From Sycobia sp. Sy_11 (taxonomy: Eukaryota > Arthropoda > Insecta > Hymenoptera > Epichrysomallidae): a stretch of DNA of 64,000 bases. The DNA is taken from positions 532,501 to 596,500 of the forward strand of contig JACCIC010000143.1 of NCBI GenBank assembly GCA_018907035.1, given 5' to 3'. This document shows, in pieces, positions 1 to 15,600 of this stretch (within the stretch, counting starts at the first letter, position 1; every line of letters begins with the position of its first letter). The translations under genes were made by a program, and so were the position numbers. The notes under the pieces were generated by a model that made no database searches, was not told where the DNA came from, and saw nothing but the letters and a program-made list of their open reading frames with translations.

Positions 1-3000
1 TAAATAAACAGATTTTTTACTCTAAACGTATTTATATTTGAAAATTTTAAATTCCATTCGGATCTTCTTCTTGAGACGTAAATTGTTAAACATTTGATAT
101 TAATTTTTTAGTACTTGGTTATAAAAAAAACTATAAATTCTATATCACTTACTTCGTATATTACAAAATTTTAAATAAGTGCTAGAATAAGACCATCAAT
201 GTATAAGAGAATAGTTTGAAATACATATTCCTTTTATCATGTAAGATTGTTCAAAATAACAAAGCATTCTAAAAAGCAAAGGGATTTTCAATTCTGTTTT
301 CTCAATATACGCATTACGATATGCATTCGGTTAAAGCGTAAAGCTTTATCAGTTACACAAAAGCATGATCTTTGAGAGCAAACGAAAATTTTGTTTTTGA
401 CCTTAGCCTCAAACTCTCATATATAAATATAATAGGGCATTTTAAAATTTGTATAGACTTTCAAGTCTTTTCTTATTTTACGATTTGTTTCTCCGATAGA
501 CTAAACTATCGTTACAACGTCAAAATGAATAGAGATAGAAAGAAATTGATAATATAGAAACCGCCGCACTTTAATTAAAATACTTAATACTTATATGATA
601 ATTTGAACACTGTTAGTTTGCTATTTTTATCATTGCTGATAAAGGAGAAAAATGGTAAAAATAATTCATTTACATGAATTATCATTGTGTAGCTAATGTA
701 TAAAAACATCTAATAGCAGGCTCGGTAAATCTGTAAACATGTATAATCATAATAGGTTGAAAGAACGTGAACATAAAATATTTTATTCCATATAACAGTG
801 CAGTGATAATACTTTTATCGCATCATGTGCCGAGTAATTATAATTTGCCTTTCAATTTTCATAATATTTTAACTGAACATGTAACCTTATTGTTATATCT
901 CAAAATTCTATAGTATGTATTTAAGTAAACATTACCAAAAATATAACAGCTTTCTTAATCATACATTTAAAATATATAAGTTGCCTAACATTCTAGAATG
1001 GAAAGTTTTGTAAGAAACCGTTTTATTTGTAATAAGGAACTTGCATGGTAGAAATATATCACTGAAAGTTCCAGATAAATTACCAGAAATATTATTATCG
1101 TAAATTTAAAAGGCAGGTAGATATTTGGTCTTACCATCTTCGGAAATATACTACTTATATATTAGTCCTAGATTAACTAAGTTTACGAAATTAAATTTGT
1201 ATTTAAAATCTGTTATAATAAAAAGATTTATTATAAGTTAAGGATGACATTAAATAAATATTGACGTACAAAATATACGTAGCAATTTTAATGTTAAACA
1301 ATTTAAGTTATGCAGTTTGATATGTAATTTTATATTTAGGGGACAAAATTATTGTTTTATTTATTTTTATAGATAATTTCAATTTACTTTGCTCGTAAAA
1401 TAAATATGTACTCATATCTAATATGATAAAATAAGTAACAACGATAAAGAATTTTCTTCTACCTTCTGAAAAAATTCTTAAGATAATCTTAATTTTATAT
1501 AATTTTAGTTGAACTAATGAAAAGTAAAATGATTTGATTGATAAGTTGAATTAAATCTAATAATTATATTGACATAATGAAATGAGTATTGACATAAACC
1601 AGATTATTGTATTTATACTATTGTGAAAACAAGTAATGCGAAAAACTTTTCTACTTTTAACTTAATAGATTTTTATACTACAAGGTTATAAAGAGATATT
1701 TTTGGAAGCAACATCCTTTTTGATAGTAGTGACTTCCAGGATCAAGGACATTACATATTTTTTGAATCGCAACGCTCAAATAGTACGTTTCTGTCCTTTT
1801 TAAATAGCAAATATAAATATATAATTAATGCCACATACATAAAACCGTTGTTCTTTATGCTGTATATTATATACCTTTTTTAAAATTATTTTATTGAAGC
1901 AGAATTAATTGTAGAGACTGAGCTGTTAATATTTGAGAGATTTGATTGAACGTATATTATTATTATTTGTATCATTTCGTATTAGTTCTTTTACATCTGA
2001 ATAATATTTTTTATTTTCTTTCATTTTGCAATAATTAATTAATTTCTCATGGGGTATGGTCTTCGAAGGACAGAATAAATTTTATGTAATTTTTACTGCC
2101 TTTACAACTTTATTATCTTTGAAGCTCTTCGTCACTTTTATTTTTACAAGAACACCGTACACTGCTAGTACTCATAACGATGCGGCACAGTAGATAATTT
2201 CTTCGCTTCACTTATTCTGAATCATAATAAATACCCTTGATTTTTTTTAATTCTATTGAGTAAGTGTTAAATTATTTCTCTTTAGTATAGCAGTTAAAAT
2301 GGAAAATCATGACCTTTTGCAGAACAAAATGAAATTATTGTAATTGTAAGAAACGAAAAATTGGAATTAGTTATTTCGAAAATTTTTACATTATACACTC
2401 CTTGAGACTACAAAGTCTCTGATTACGTAAAATTAAAAATTTGTTAATAATTTAATAAGTCACGATTTGTACCAAATAGAAGAAACGAATAACTAAAAAC
2501 TTGAACACAAAACTTAATATAAATTCGAAACCTTAATTGCTATAATAACTTGAAGAGCCATTGTTCTGACGTTAAAAAAATTATATAGTATACAAAAAAT
2601 TATTTATGTACAACATTAAATCAATATAAACATAATGCAATTTTATTAAAAAAGACTTTTATTATAATTATATAAAAATCATTTATCATAAAAAGTTAAT
2701 TGTGAAAAAGTATTATTATGTGATAAACTGTATTATTTGTGACCAATCGAACGAAAACCATACAATGATTAATTACGAATAGTTTTGATAACATAAATTT
2801 TGTCGCAGATCACAAATGATACAGGGGGAAACTCATAATAATAATTATGAAAAATTTCGATTTCTTGAGTGCCTTTTCTGTCGCGGAGCTCTGGATATTT
2901 TTTTCAGTTGATAGCTTACTTTTCCGATAAACTGTTTTAGGCACTGAACGAATTGTCGTCGTTCTTTTACAAAATGCTTTTTAATTAGCCTTAGAAAACG

Positions 3001-4471
3001 AAGTTTGGTTAGCTAATCCAGTGCTGTAAAGAGACTGAGGAACCATGAAAATATTTACGTTGGACAGGTATTTGATGTATGAATAGCAGATAAATGCACT
3101 CGTGCACTGCTATGGAATTTCTTGCCCTTCCTGATGGAATTTCCCAAGAACTTCTCCAGAAGCCTATACAGAATTTGCATTGTGCTTGCACAGTTTTATT
3201 TGACTGTACGCACTCACTAATTTAAATGAATGAAATCCATCGCAAAGCAATGTAATGTATATCAAATCAACTACAACTTTGGTGAATGTTAATTTTTTTA
3301 ACAATTTGCAATAATTTTGTTCGTTCTCGATTTTCTCATTTTGTTCTTCTCAAATATTATGATCTATATTTATTCGCTTATTGTCTATTATGACAAGAGC
3401 AGCAAGCATCTCTCAACTTAGGGGAGCACGAACTGCAATCAGCCCCTAGTAAGAAAGTGATTATTGAAATCTTTTACAATTTAATTAAGAATCGCTTTTT
3501 CTATTGTAACGAGCCATTCCGTTGTCAATTTAAAAAAAAAAATATCTTTGTGTTTCAGATGTTTTTTTAAAAACAATATAATAACTTATTACCTATAAAA
3601 TTATTCAAAAATGTGTCAATGTGTGAACAAACTCTAAATAAAAACTTAACGATTAAGATTTTTATACACTTTATAGAAAATTGTACTGATTAATTTTTAT
3701 AAATTTTCGATTTACTTCTAAATACTAATCCACAAAAATTCGTAAATAAAAAATTCCGGGCTATTGTCCAAAATTCTTAGTTACTCTTGTTGAGTCTTGT
3801 TTCTTATCTTGTATTATTTCTCTTTTTATTTGTTCAACATATATGAGCATCACCAGAATAAATTATAAAATAAGTTTTGCGTGAAGATAAAGCAGAAGTA
3901 TTTTACTTTCAAAACCCTTTTGTTATGCTATATTTCCATCCGATAATATTTTTCAGTCTAAACAAATTATATATAATATAAATATAAATATAAATATAAG
4001 AACTATACTCATCTTAATGAAGTATTTCCCCGTTTTTAAATTAAATTTATTTAATAGAAAATTAGAAATTTAAGTTAATATTTAACTTAATTTTAGAACT
4101 TAATTTTTACTAAGGCTTTTACTTTGTTCTTAACAAAAATACTATAGTAATTGTTATTTATTATCACGACTATAACAATGCCAATATGAAACAAAACTAA
4201 AATCATAATATGATATTGAAGTCACTAATAAAGTAATAAATAATGATATGTTAAAAGATTTTACTCTAATTAAATTTAATAGCAATGAGAGAACTTTCCT
4301 TTTTTATGGGTTGGTTATTAGGTTGCAAATATATTAAACTTATAGATACTTTTATCTATATTATAGTCTTTTTAACCAACTACAATTATCACAATAGTTC
4401 TTGATTATAATCATATTATAATATGTCATCATAATTATATTAGTTAGTTAAAAGGATAAAAATATTTATTA

Positions 4472-4522
<51 letters not shown>

Positions 4523-5183
4523 AGTAGAATGATTAATTTATTATATTTTTCAATATGTTTCATAGTGCTAGTCTTACATTCATTAAAACAATAGAATAGT
4601 ATTATATAAGAAAAGTTAAAAAACTTAAAAATGACAAAGCATATTACAAATATTCGCATGAACTATAATCTTATTGTACCTAGAAAAATGGTTTTTGATT
4701 TCTATACATTTTCTGTACACCCGAAAAATACATCTCATATGCAATTTATGTATGTGTATAAATACATGTATGTAAAGGTATACATACATTTCTTAAGCTT
4801 GCTAATATATTTCTTATTACGTTAATACTCAAATTATTCGTATATGTACGTTTTTAGCAGATAAAGAGATTCTACTATCCTATATAATGGAGTTTTCACC
4901 ATTATATATCCAGTGAAAGTAGCTATAATAATTCATTTACAGAAGATAAAAATTAAAAAAATCAGAGCGTAAATTTGCAATAGTCTGGCTTATTCTTTAT
5001 AATAAGCATATAGTTGCTAATTCAAAATAACCGTTTCTTTTCTCTGAACATACGTGCTATTTGCTCATTTGCTATTTCATTTCGCATTGTTGTCGAAGCA
5101 AGCATAGTATATCAGTTTTTGTGAATGAGTCCAGGCAGTAGGTATGTCTTTAAAATATCTTTGTTGGTAATGTTTCTTAAATG

Positions 5184-5238
<55 letters not shown>

Positions 5239-5523
5239 TGTATCTTTATACATACAAGATTTTATTTTCCATTGATACTTTAGAATTTGAGTTTTCTAAA
5301 AATTGATAATGCTTTTTTAACTTAATAGTCATTTTAATGCAACATTTTATTATCTTAGATTATTTTATTGTTGTTTTAACCTTTTGTAATAGATTTGTTG
5401 AATTTCAGAACTAAATAGTTTTTGTATCTGTTTATAGTTTATTCTGAAAAATAGTTATTTACTTTTTTTAAATAATAAATAAATCATTATTATATATCGA
5501 GAAATAAATAAATAAATAAATAA

Positions 5524-5573
<50 letters not shown>

Positions 5574-5625
5574 TTTATGTTGCTAGTATTAACTTTATCA
5601 AGCTTGTACCTATGAATTTTCACCA
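1..5625. other. AT-rich non-coding sequence upstream of the aquaporin
   Basis: No ORF with recognisable similarity. Apart from the microsatellites near 4.5 and 5.2 kb I see only AT-rich DNA. The aquaporin promoter and any 5' untranslated exon should lie here but cannot be pinpointed. Confidence 0.6.
4473..5571. repeat. Cluster of (TA)n microsatellites
   Basis: Three (TA)n tracts at 4473-4519, 5186-5235 and about 5522-5571, the last preceded by an (AAAT)n run from 5502. They lie just upstream of aquaporin exon 1. Confidence 0.9.
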
Positions 5626-5633
5626 GGGCTTAC

Positions 5634-5730
5634 ATGGATAAAAAGAATTTTAGTCAGTATCAGTACGAGAGTGATTTAGTACCTATTAGGAAAAAACTAA
5701 ATGTCCATCGTGAGCGTGTACCTGAACAAA
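5634..5730 (+). CDS. Aquaporin coding exon 1 (N-terminal cytoplasmic tail)
   Basis: Encodes 32 codons of polar, basic N-terminal tail starting MDKKNFSQYQYE and ending HRERVPEQ, plus one base. The donor is A|GTAAAC. Joined to the acceptor at 11523/11524 it forms an Arg codon and reads RFKKMMRNN without a stop, exactly in frame with the aquaporin core. The sequence ttttcaccag just before (to 5626) looks like a splice acceptor, so a further non-coding 5' exon may lie upstream. If this exon were not used, translation could start at the ATG at 11535 and give 272 aa. No homology was recognised in the tail itself. Confidence 0.6.
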
Positions 5731-8700
5731 GTAAACTGTTTTAAAATTACTTGAATATCTATAACAATAAAGTTAAAATATTATTACGTACACAAATAAA
5801 CTACTAATTATAATATATAAATAATGTAATCTAATAAAATGGATAATGTATTAGTTAGTAAAATTTATGTATAGTTAATACACTAACTATCTCCATAATA
5901 ATTAGTATAATAAATTATCGGCTAATTATTTTATCACAATAAGTAATTTATATATTATAAATGATCAAATCTTTGTTTATCTAGCTCTACTAATATTATT
6001 TTTTCATTCGGATTTCATACTGTCTAGCTGAATACTGACTTAATTAACAAAAATGTTAAAAGTTTTTTTGAGCTATATTGATTTATAAATATAAAACATC
6101 CTGATTAATGCTAATTGCTTGTTTAAAATATTTTTTAGAGCTGTTCAGTTAGATGAAAGAATCGCTTTTATATAAAATCCGTTCACATTCATCTAATTAA
6201 AGAAAAATTGTTTACTACATGAAATGCACAGATCTTAATAATAAATTTAATCCTAGGTTCGTTTATAAAATAAGATAAGTAAAAATAACAAACAGTATTT
6301 AATTATATGCTTTCGAACTCTAGAAGTATTTGGATTTATTAATAATATGATTAAAAAATAAATTACAAAATTAACTTAATAAAATAATTTTATTTATACT
6401 TTTTAAAATAGTTTCTCGGTCCGCAATTAATATTACAAGAATCAATTGATAACAATATCAACGTAACAGTGAACCGTTTATGCTAAAACAAGCTATCATG
6501 CACTATTATTTAATAGATAAAGAAAATTGCACAAGTGGTTTCTATTCATACGAAGCTCTAACAATGAGGTGCCGTGGAATAAACTTTGACGCTAGAGTTC
6601 GTTGGTTAAAGACAATCTGGATCTAACAGCTGTATTTGGGCACGGTATAAGCTCTATAAATATATATTTACGAAGAACACGTTTACTATTCTTCATTTGG
6701 TTAAATAAGAAATTTATTTGAAAATATTGTATCGGTCGGCGCACCGATCATAGAAAATTTAACGACGGGATCCATTGGCGAATTAACAAGCGAATAGAAT
6801 CCAAGCTAATTAGAAGACATATGTTACGTATTTCAATCGTACATCGTTAGCGAGGTTACCTGCAATATACTAATGTGGAGATGCACTCGAATATTATACA
6901 TTTTTATAAAGATATTTAATAATATGAAAAATTTTCACTCGCCTGTTTGCTTCTTAAATAAAGTTTTAGATTTTTTCTGTTGAGTTCAATGCCACAGCAT
7001 ATAATTTAAAATATATTGCAAGAATATTTAAAAATTTTTTAATTATAATAAATAAGTATAGATTAGTAACTTAGCGCACAGGGCAATCGAAGAATCGCGA
7101 TTGTTGTAGCTGTTCATGCCGCTAAATGAATAAAATCAACAAATACATTTCCATTTATTTTTTATATAGCTTAATCACTAACTCGTCAACTAATTCGAAT
7201 AAAAGTAGTGCTTCCTAAAATAATGCATTTCTAACATCAATGCTCCATATATTAGTTCTAACGATGATTTTCTCTGCCGCTTTCTAGTTTGTACGTCACC
7301 TCGACTAAGCTGAATGCAAAGTTTAGCAATATATTAAAGCAGAGATTTCCCCATAAGGAGCCGAAAATCCTTTAAGCTTTCATATTACACCTTTGTTGAC
7401 GAATTTCATTGTGTTTAAATGGTAATTTCACGATCTTGTACCGAGCATTTTTAAAAAAATCAAAATCAAAACAGACGAAGTTATTTTATCCTGTAACAGT
7501 ACGTTGTTAAATAATAATTCACCGTTTGATATAACACATTTGTATAAATAAAGCCTTCTAGAAACTACGACTCAGGACTTATTTAGCCTTTTTCCGAACT
7601 CGGATTTTGAAGCGCAGAACTCTGTTTCGCTTAGTTGAGCGGCAGACTGCGCAAAAAGTAATACGCTAGGCGCGCAGTTTTAAGTACTAACAGCTGGTTC
7701 AAATATTGAGTAAATGTTATCACACATGTACGAATACCTTAGAATAATTCATACGTATTGACACATTCGTTCGCAAAAGTACCTAAATCGTCTTTCAGAT
7801 CATTTTTTCACAGTGGATCGTAATTCACACTGGTATTACATTTTATTCGATCACATTTTGGCATTTTTAGCCATTTTTAGCTCTTCCCGATAAACAGAAT
7901 TCTTAATCTTAATAGGGAAAAAAAAACGAACTAATAGCTAAGAATTAAAAGTGTCACGTTACTTCTGATATTTTCATGCTTTATAAAGTTGCGTAAGCTT
8001 TGAGATTCACGGCGATGTGATAGTTCAAGGTCAAGATAATGGATGTTCCTACATAATTTTTTAGCTAAAATTCATTCACATGTATGTTCTGTTAAAGACA
8101 TACGAGCTCCCGGATTTATTAGCCGTTGTGAAAGACAATTATTTACGATTAATTTACTTCGACTATTTTCTTATTAATTACTTTATAACCCTTCAAGTGT
8201 AAGCACCAGAGTTGATAGCCTTACAAATCGAAAATTAAAAGTATACATCTTGATCATTCTTTTCAGAACTGCAATTCATATTTTTCAAGAATCCTCGTAT
8301 TAGATGGTGATTTTTATAGCTAATATTATTGTAGATAGTCCATTTTTTTGGAAAACCATTAAAATGTTTTTCGAAAAAGGATTGATTAAAACAAAGATTT
8401 TTATTTTTCAAATGCTTATCGTAAATATTGAGTTGTTATGTTTCAGTAAATTTCATTTGATTCAGGTGAAATCTACATATTGAGTTTTTTAACTTATCCA
8501 AGAGATCTTATGTCATTTTGAATTGTTGTGTACATTATATATTCAGATATTTTTTCATATCTCGAGTAGATAGTTTTTGATTCAATTATGATTCTTATTT
8601 TCAAGTGAAAAATAGTCAGAAATATTTTACAAATGAGTTTTACTCCAAATCTATAATGTATAAGTTAAACATATATACAGTATAAGATTTATAACTATTA

Positions 8701-9427
8701 TACGTTGTACACAGTTTGTATGTAAATCTACTTATAGATTTTCAATAGAACGATCTATGCGCAAGTTATATAAATACGCACGTAGTAATAGATCCTCCTG
8801 TCTTGATTTCGTTCGAGATAATAATCTGACCGATTTTTCCAAACTCATTAATATTTCATAGAAAACATTATTTTTATAATAAACCCACCAAGTAAGATTT
8901 AATTACGTATCTTTATATAACACATAACTGTACTTTGCGAGTGCTGTGATGCAGTAACAAAAGCTGAGTACGTTATGTACGACAATTTGTAAATATTGTT
9001 TTCCATTCGTTCTTAATTAAAATCATAAATTCTTTTTGTTTATCGTGCTATAGTATTACAAAATACCGCAATTTAAAAGGATAATCATAAATAAATATTA
9101 AAGGTAGCCAACATATATTCGAGTCTAATTGTAAACAAATTTATTTGATTCAAATACATCGATATCCACAAAGTTTTTCACTTATTTCCTCCTGAACAAA
9201 AGCAAATAAATTGTTCGACTCTATACTACTCACGCAGAGGAAAAATTAAAATTAACCTAATGACTATGTAAAAACCATGGATTTTTGAGATTTAAACTGC
9301 AAGCCTTAAATTCTTCATTTTGTTTTGTCATTACTAATGTTCATTACGAGAAGAAAAGACGAGCGAAACATTTCCAATTAAGGTGTAACATCAGTTTGAT
9401 ACATATAAATAATCGTATATTATACAA

Positions 9428-9484
<57 letters not shown>

Positions 9485-10008
9485 ACTGTAACTATTTGGT
9501 ATTAAAGTAAAATGAAAATTACTTAAACGAAAATTTGAATTAAATTTAATAAATAGAATTTTTTCAAAAACAATGTAGCCTACAATATTTTATATAATTA
9601 TTATATTGCGAAACTATTAAAGGAGTTAGTGGTTCACTCGTTTTGAATTTTATAATTATACAGTAGATGATCATTTTTATATAGAACAGTTTCATTCCAA
9701 TTCTAATTAAGAACGTAATCGGACATAAAAAGTAAAAATATCTTAATTCGCCTTTTTTTCAAACATCTTTTTATTTCATTAAATTGTTTTACACAGGCCA
9801 TCATTATATTTTTATATTGATTGAAGTTTTATTTGTAATTCGCAAAAATTTTTTGTGTAATCTGAAAAAAATAAAAAAACAGGAATATAAAACTTGTATT
9901 ATAAAGGAATATAAAAGTCTTGTAGGCAGAAATAAAAATATTTTTTTTCTAATCGTATTTAGTGAGTATCTCCCGTGACGAAGCAAGTATTGTATATAAA
10001 AATACTTT

Positions 10009-10051
<43 letters not shown>

Positions 10052-12598
10052 GCAAAGCATTAGAGGCGAGAGAATAGAAACTATTTCACACCGATGAAAT
10101 CCGTTCGTGAGACCATTATGTTCACTGCTTCGTCTACCCACACAACCCACAAGACTTTACTTCATACTTTCTCATTTTTTGACTCCGTTCCTTTCTGCCC
10201 TTTTTTCCTTTTCGATTTTTATTTGTCGACAAAATAAAACTTTCATTTGTTATCACTACCAAGATTTCGCTTATATTTTTCTCTTCCAATATTTTCTCTT
10301 CAGGAAAGCCTCAGCACACTTCGACAATTTGAATTATTATGTTTGAACCCTGGCTGTCCATTAGCACTGTCATCTTTTCTCATATGATAATATATACAGT
10401 TATTTATACGTTATACTCGTGGCTAGTAATATGACCGTAGTTTTTATTTTATTTTACTTTTCAATTCACCTACACGAGGTCGAAATCTATATAATATATT
10501 TGCTTGATATCGAAAACTTTTTAATTTCTCCACATTTGACTCTTTTTAATACTATGTTGTGGTCAGTATTTGAATGGATTTAAGACGATAGAAAATTTTA
10601 GGGGCCATCAGTTAAATAAACACATAAATTTATTGTCAGATACCTATAGTAACAAACATTTTATATTATTAATTACTTCATTTGTGTATTATCGAATAAA
10701 TTTACTGTATTTTCAGAGACAGTTTATAAATTTGTTACTTTTTTGTTCGTGTGTTTTAAATAATTTTATAGTATTTATATAATATATATTTTGAAATATT
10801 TTAGATGAATTTAATTTAATTTAATTTGTAGGAATTTAATGTTAGTTCATGTAAATTGTTTATTAAAAAATGTAAACCAAATATTTTTGTTCTAACGGAA
10901 AATTTGCTTACAAATTAGTTATTTAAATTAATTTGTGAATTTATAATTTACATTAAAATATAGACACATAAGTATAAATATTACTTTACATGAACAAATA
11001 AGGTTATATAGATGTATCGAATAATTAAATGCCAAACTATAATAAATATTTTTATTCGCCTTACAGTTTTTTAAATAAAGTAAAATAGTTATGATAACTG
11101 TCAAGCAATACTTGTTTACTATAATCACCAGAATATAATCTTGAAGTTCAAGCTCAAAATATTAAAATCAAAATGAATTTTGTTATTAAATGTCAATCTG
11201 ACTAACCCTTCGCCAAAAATTTTTCGATCTGCAAAGCTCGAAGTTTCGAGTCGCTTCGAATCCTTTTCTAGAACTTTAAATAAATAGCTACGAAAAATAA
11301 AAATGCTTGACGTAATTTTAAAACGGATGTAGTTATTATACTTAAGCAGTAAAAGTACTTTGCTAAGTTACAACTGCTATATATTTAGATAGTAGATACT
11401 AATATCAGATATTGAATTAATAAAGCTCATAATATATATAAAAAATATATATTGTAATTTAATTCCTTATTCTTTCTGCTTTATTAACATACATTTAATA
11501 ATTTCTTTCGTTCTTTGTTATAGGATTTAAAAAAATGATGCGGAACAATTCATCAAAGAAAGACTTAACAGTTACGGCTCTTTCGGAACTGCTAGGTACA
11601 GCTTCGTTAATTTTTCTAGGATGTATGGGCTGCGTTGGTGGATTAAGCAGTCAACCTAGTCATCTACAAATCACCTTGAATTTTGGTTTAGCAGTCTTAA
11701 TAGTTATCCAAGTGAGTACTAATTAATTGTTTAGCAAAAAAAAATATATTGGAAATAATATAGCGCGATAGCTTCGGTGTAATACACTTATTTAGTATAC
11801 ATAGAAAATTCTAGTGGCATTATTAAGAATCTTCCTAAAAGAGGTTTGTTCAGTATATTTCCCCTCCTTTACAGGAGCTGCAAATAGTAAAACAAATAAC
11901 ATATTTTCTTCTTTCTCACCTAAAAAACAAAAGAGCAAACCAAATTTCCCGTTAACGATTACTTTTGTATTTAGCAATTGACCTCTATTGATAAAACTTA
12001 GAACTAGCTGAGTTTTGCAAAAAGTCAGTCATCAAGACGAAAGTCGAAATTACTCTTCTTCCTCACTCCTTTCGTTTTATTTCAAATGAATTTCAACTGA
12101 CGGCTACACATATTATTCCATCGATCATGCATAGTGATTTAAGTGAATTGCAGACGGTTCGAATTTCTTCTTCCATTTCAGGCATATTTTAATACAGTTC
12201 ACAGAAAATGAGACGTAAAGCTGCAGATTTGCAAATATAGTATGCGATAACGGCTCGAGTAGACGCTGTCCTGATCCGAGCGATAAGTACTCTCGAGGAC
12301 TATGTGCGAATGCATCTATCTTAGAAAGGTCGTTGCTTATATATCGTAAGGTGCATATGATGCAGTCGCCTTTATTTCTCACGAGTCGAGTTATTGAAAA
12401 ATCCTTCAAACGAATCAGAATATATGGACATAATGAATAGTGGGATAAATTTTTTTATCCTAGGAAAGCTATTTTTAAACCGTTTACTTTGTATCGTTTC
12501 ATTATTTGCTATAGTATTACAATGAAAATTTTTTTATTATTTATATATAAGAAGGATCGAAAGAGAGAAATAATATATTAATTCAGCTTGCAATTATG

Positions 12599-12663
<65 letters not shown>

Positions 12664-15600
12664 TAAAATAATCTATCGTACAATAGTAAATTATTATTAC
12701 ATAATTTTATAACTATTAAACTTGTATACATTATATACCTTGGGTTATATTTTTATTACCAATCAAAATTAAAACATAATAAACACGATTTGAATGAATA
12801 ATAGAAAATTCGGTTTGAGTATCATTTATTTTTTAAAAACGTTATTATGTTTTATTTAGTATTCGAATTTTTTACTGAAAAATAAATTATAAATATTGAA
12901 GAGAGTTTAATAAATATTCATTATTTTTGACGACTTTTTTCAGTGCTTTGGGCATATTAGCCATGCTCATGTTAATCCAGCAATGACCGTCGGTGCAGTA
13001 GTACTTGGAAAAAAGACAATTCCGGAAGCTTTAGTATATTTTATCTCCCAAGCTTTCGGGGCGATACTTGGATTTGGTTTATTAAAGGTGAGTAACAGTT
13101 TTAAAAACGTTATTATTTCTCAAAGATAAAAGAAGAAGTAATCTTACAATATAAAATAATTAATTAAATAAAAGTAAATGGACTAATCGAATATTATATG
13201 TATGCATAAAAAGGCAAACATACATGCCCCTGTGTTAGTTTCGTTATCCGTAGAATTAGGCCTCAATTAACTAAATAAATTGTTAATCAGTTCTAAAAAG
13301 AGTTTCAATACAGTTTTATTTACTTTTTGCTGGCTTTTCTTCCATTGCGTTATCAGTAAAATGTAACTTTCCGACTAATGACTGTTATTTACTTAATTTA
13401 AATGCATTTTTCTTTTATAAATGCGAACGTCACGATAATTGTTTGTAGTGACTAACAAGTATAAGATCTATGTTTAACGCATAAAATCTTTTTATTTCTC
13501 TATTTAATTTCATGTTCGGTATTTACAGAGCGTTGTATAATAGCTTCCCCAATTTTCAATATCTAAACTTATTTTTATCAGAAACATTCTTTACTGTAGG
13601 AACCGATATCTAGAAGCACATTATCACTTTCATTACCAATGTAGTTTACCCTTTTTCTTTCTGAATTTCAGTAGTAGAAAAATGTTGTACAGTCTCTTAT
13701 TATTATAAAATAAAAATTATTTTGATAAAATTAATAAATAACACTTATTAACTATAATGAATGTAGCTATATTATCAAATTAATTATAACTTTTCAACAT
13801 TTTATTTTATTTATTTGAGATAATTTATCTATAATGTTTCTTCGGTGACTTTTTAAGCTTAGATGACAAACTAAATAAACGACTTAAAAAGAAAAAGTTA
13901 TTTCATTAAATTTTTTATTTTCAGATATAGCAAGAGAAAGATTGCGTTCAAATTGAATTTCATATTTTTACATAATTCACCGAAATAGTTAATTATCTCC
14001 GTTCCATTTTGTACGAGTTTGAAAAAATTTTTCATCGTGTGAATTTTTGCTGTTTAGATTTGTTGTTGTTACTGGATTCCTAATTAAACTAATAAGGCGA
14101 TGCTCCGACATATGCATGACCGATTTTGTCCAGGTTAAATCAGGTAACTCGGATTATCTTCAAAATGAAGATGCAATGTTCAGGACCTATACTTTTCAAT
14201 TAGAAAAATAGTCATTAATGAGAATTAATTAATTAACAGTCATTAATTACATTCTACTTACATTTAATTAGAAAATGAGTCCTTTATGCTTCTTTTCGCA
14301 TGTGATAGATTTAATGAAAAATAGCATTTACAGCAAAAATGTTCTGATAAACCTGTGTCTATAAATGTATAAAAGTTTTTTAGTTCTCGTCAATTGGAAT
14401 TTATACGTATTAGTGAATATACATCTATCTATGATAATATATGTAAAATTCGAGAATCTTCATTCTGCAGAAATGTTATACTTTCATCGAATCTAACATC
14501 AAAATTAGAATTTATCATTTAAAGCCTTCCTCTGACTACGCGGATTTTCTGATTTAATTAAAAACAAGTACTGCATTATAAGAAAATAAGTAAAAAATCA
14601 TTGCATACTGTAAATGGGAAAACATTTGATCCTGAAACCTTATAAAGCCCATTTATAGGAAGATTCTTTCAGTAAAATAATTTTGAGACAGAATAGAATT
14701 ATCCTATGTGAATTAGTTTGCTAATTCTCGGTAAATAATATTAAACTCCATTTCATCTACACAAATTTTCAGATTTAAACTTAAGACAAATGAAGTGGCA
14801 CTAGAATAAAGTTACAGTGTAAATTTATTAATGAAATTTCAATGGCTTCACTTTTATAAAGTCTTTTAATAAATTTAATATACTTATAAAAAATATAAAG
14901 AGAATTGAACTGGTGGAAATAAAAAAAAGATTTAATAAATTTTTAATCAGCTTCGGTTGATAACTAAAAGGAATTTTTAAATACAACATTAATAAAGGCA
15001 AAAGCAGAAAACATATAATAGACAGTACAAATTTTAGTTATATGCCTAACAGTGTAGCACTTTTTCATTAATTAGGTATACTTAAAAAATTACGTATAGT
15101 CGATATTTTCCACTGACAGAAATAGAACTGTTATCATACACCACTGGTCATCGGCTTCTCGACCTCTGACACATGAATTTGTAAGTGGAATATTTCTCGT
15201 CTCTTGAACCAATATTAATTGCTGATGAGAGTGACATTCACAAAAACGCCCAACAAAATGCAATGCTACTATCTGTGTACACATATATAACCACTTTTAT
15301 TGCTCGGTATAACGCATATGTTTAAATATATTTAAACTTAAAATTAGTAATATTAAAAGTTTTAACATTTTATTATTATTCCTGAGAGGGGAGTTCCATA
15401 GTAATCGGTTAACCAATTACTTTCACTCGGAGCATATGTATTAAATTTAATAAAAAAATGAGTACCTTATCTTTTTCATAGTCAAATGGACCTTTTTCCT
15501 TGCTTTTAATTAAATAGTATAGTAAATGACTTTTTTTTCTTCTTTGCTTATATATAGAGTTATCATATATTTGGCCCTTTTAGATACTTTTAATAGATAA

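Larger units (their letters stand above)
5731..11523 (+). other. Aquaporin intron 1
   Basis: 5.8 kb of AT-rich sequence with (TA)n and (GA)n tracts. A few GC-richer spots contain small hairpins: ATCGGT-6-ACCGAT at about 6731 and CTGCGC...GCGCAG at about 7650-7680. No coding exon recognised. Confidence 0.5.
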
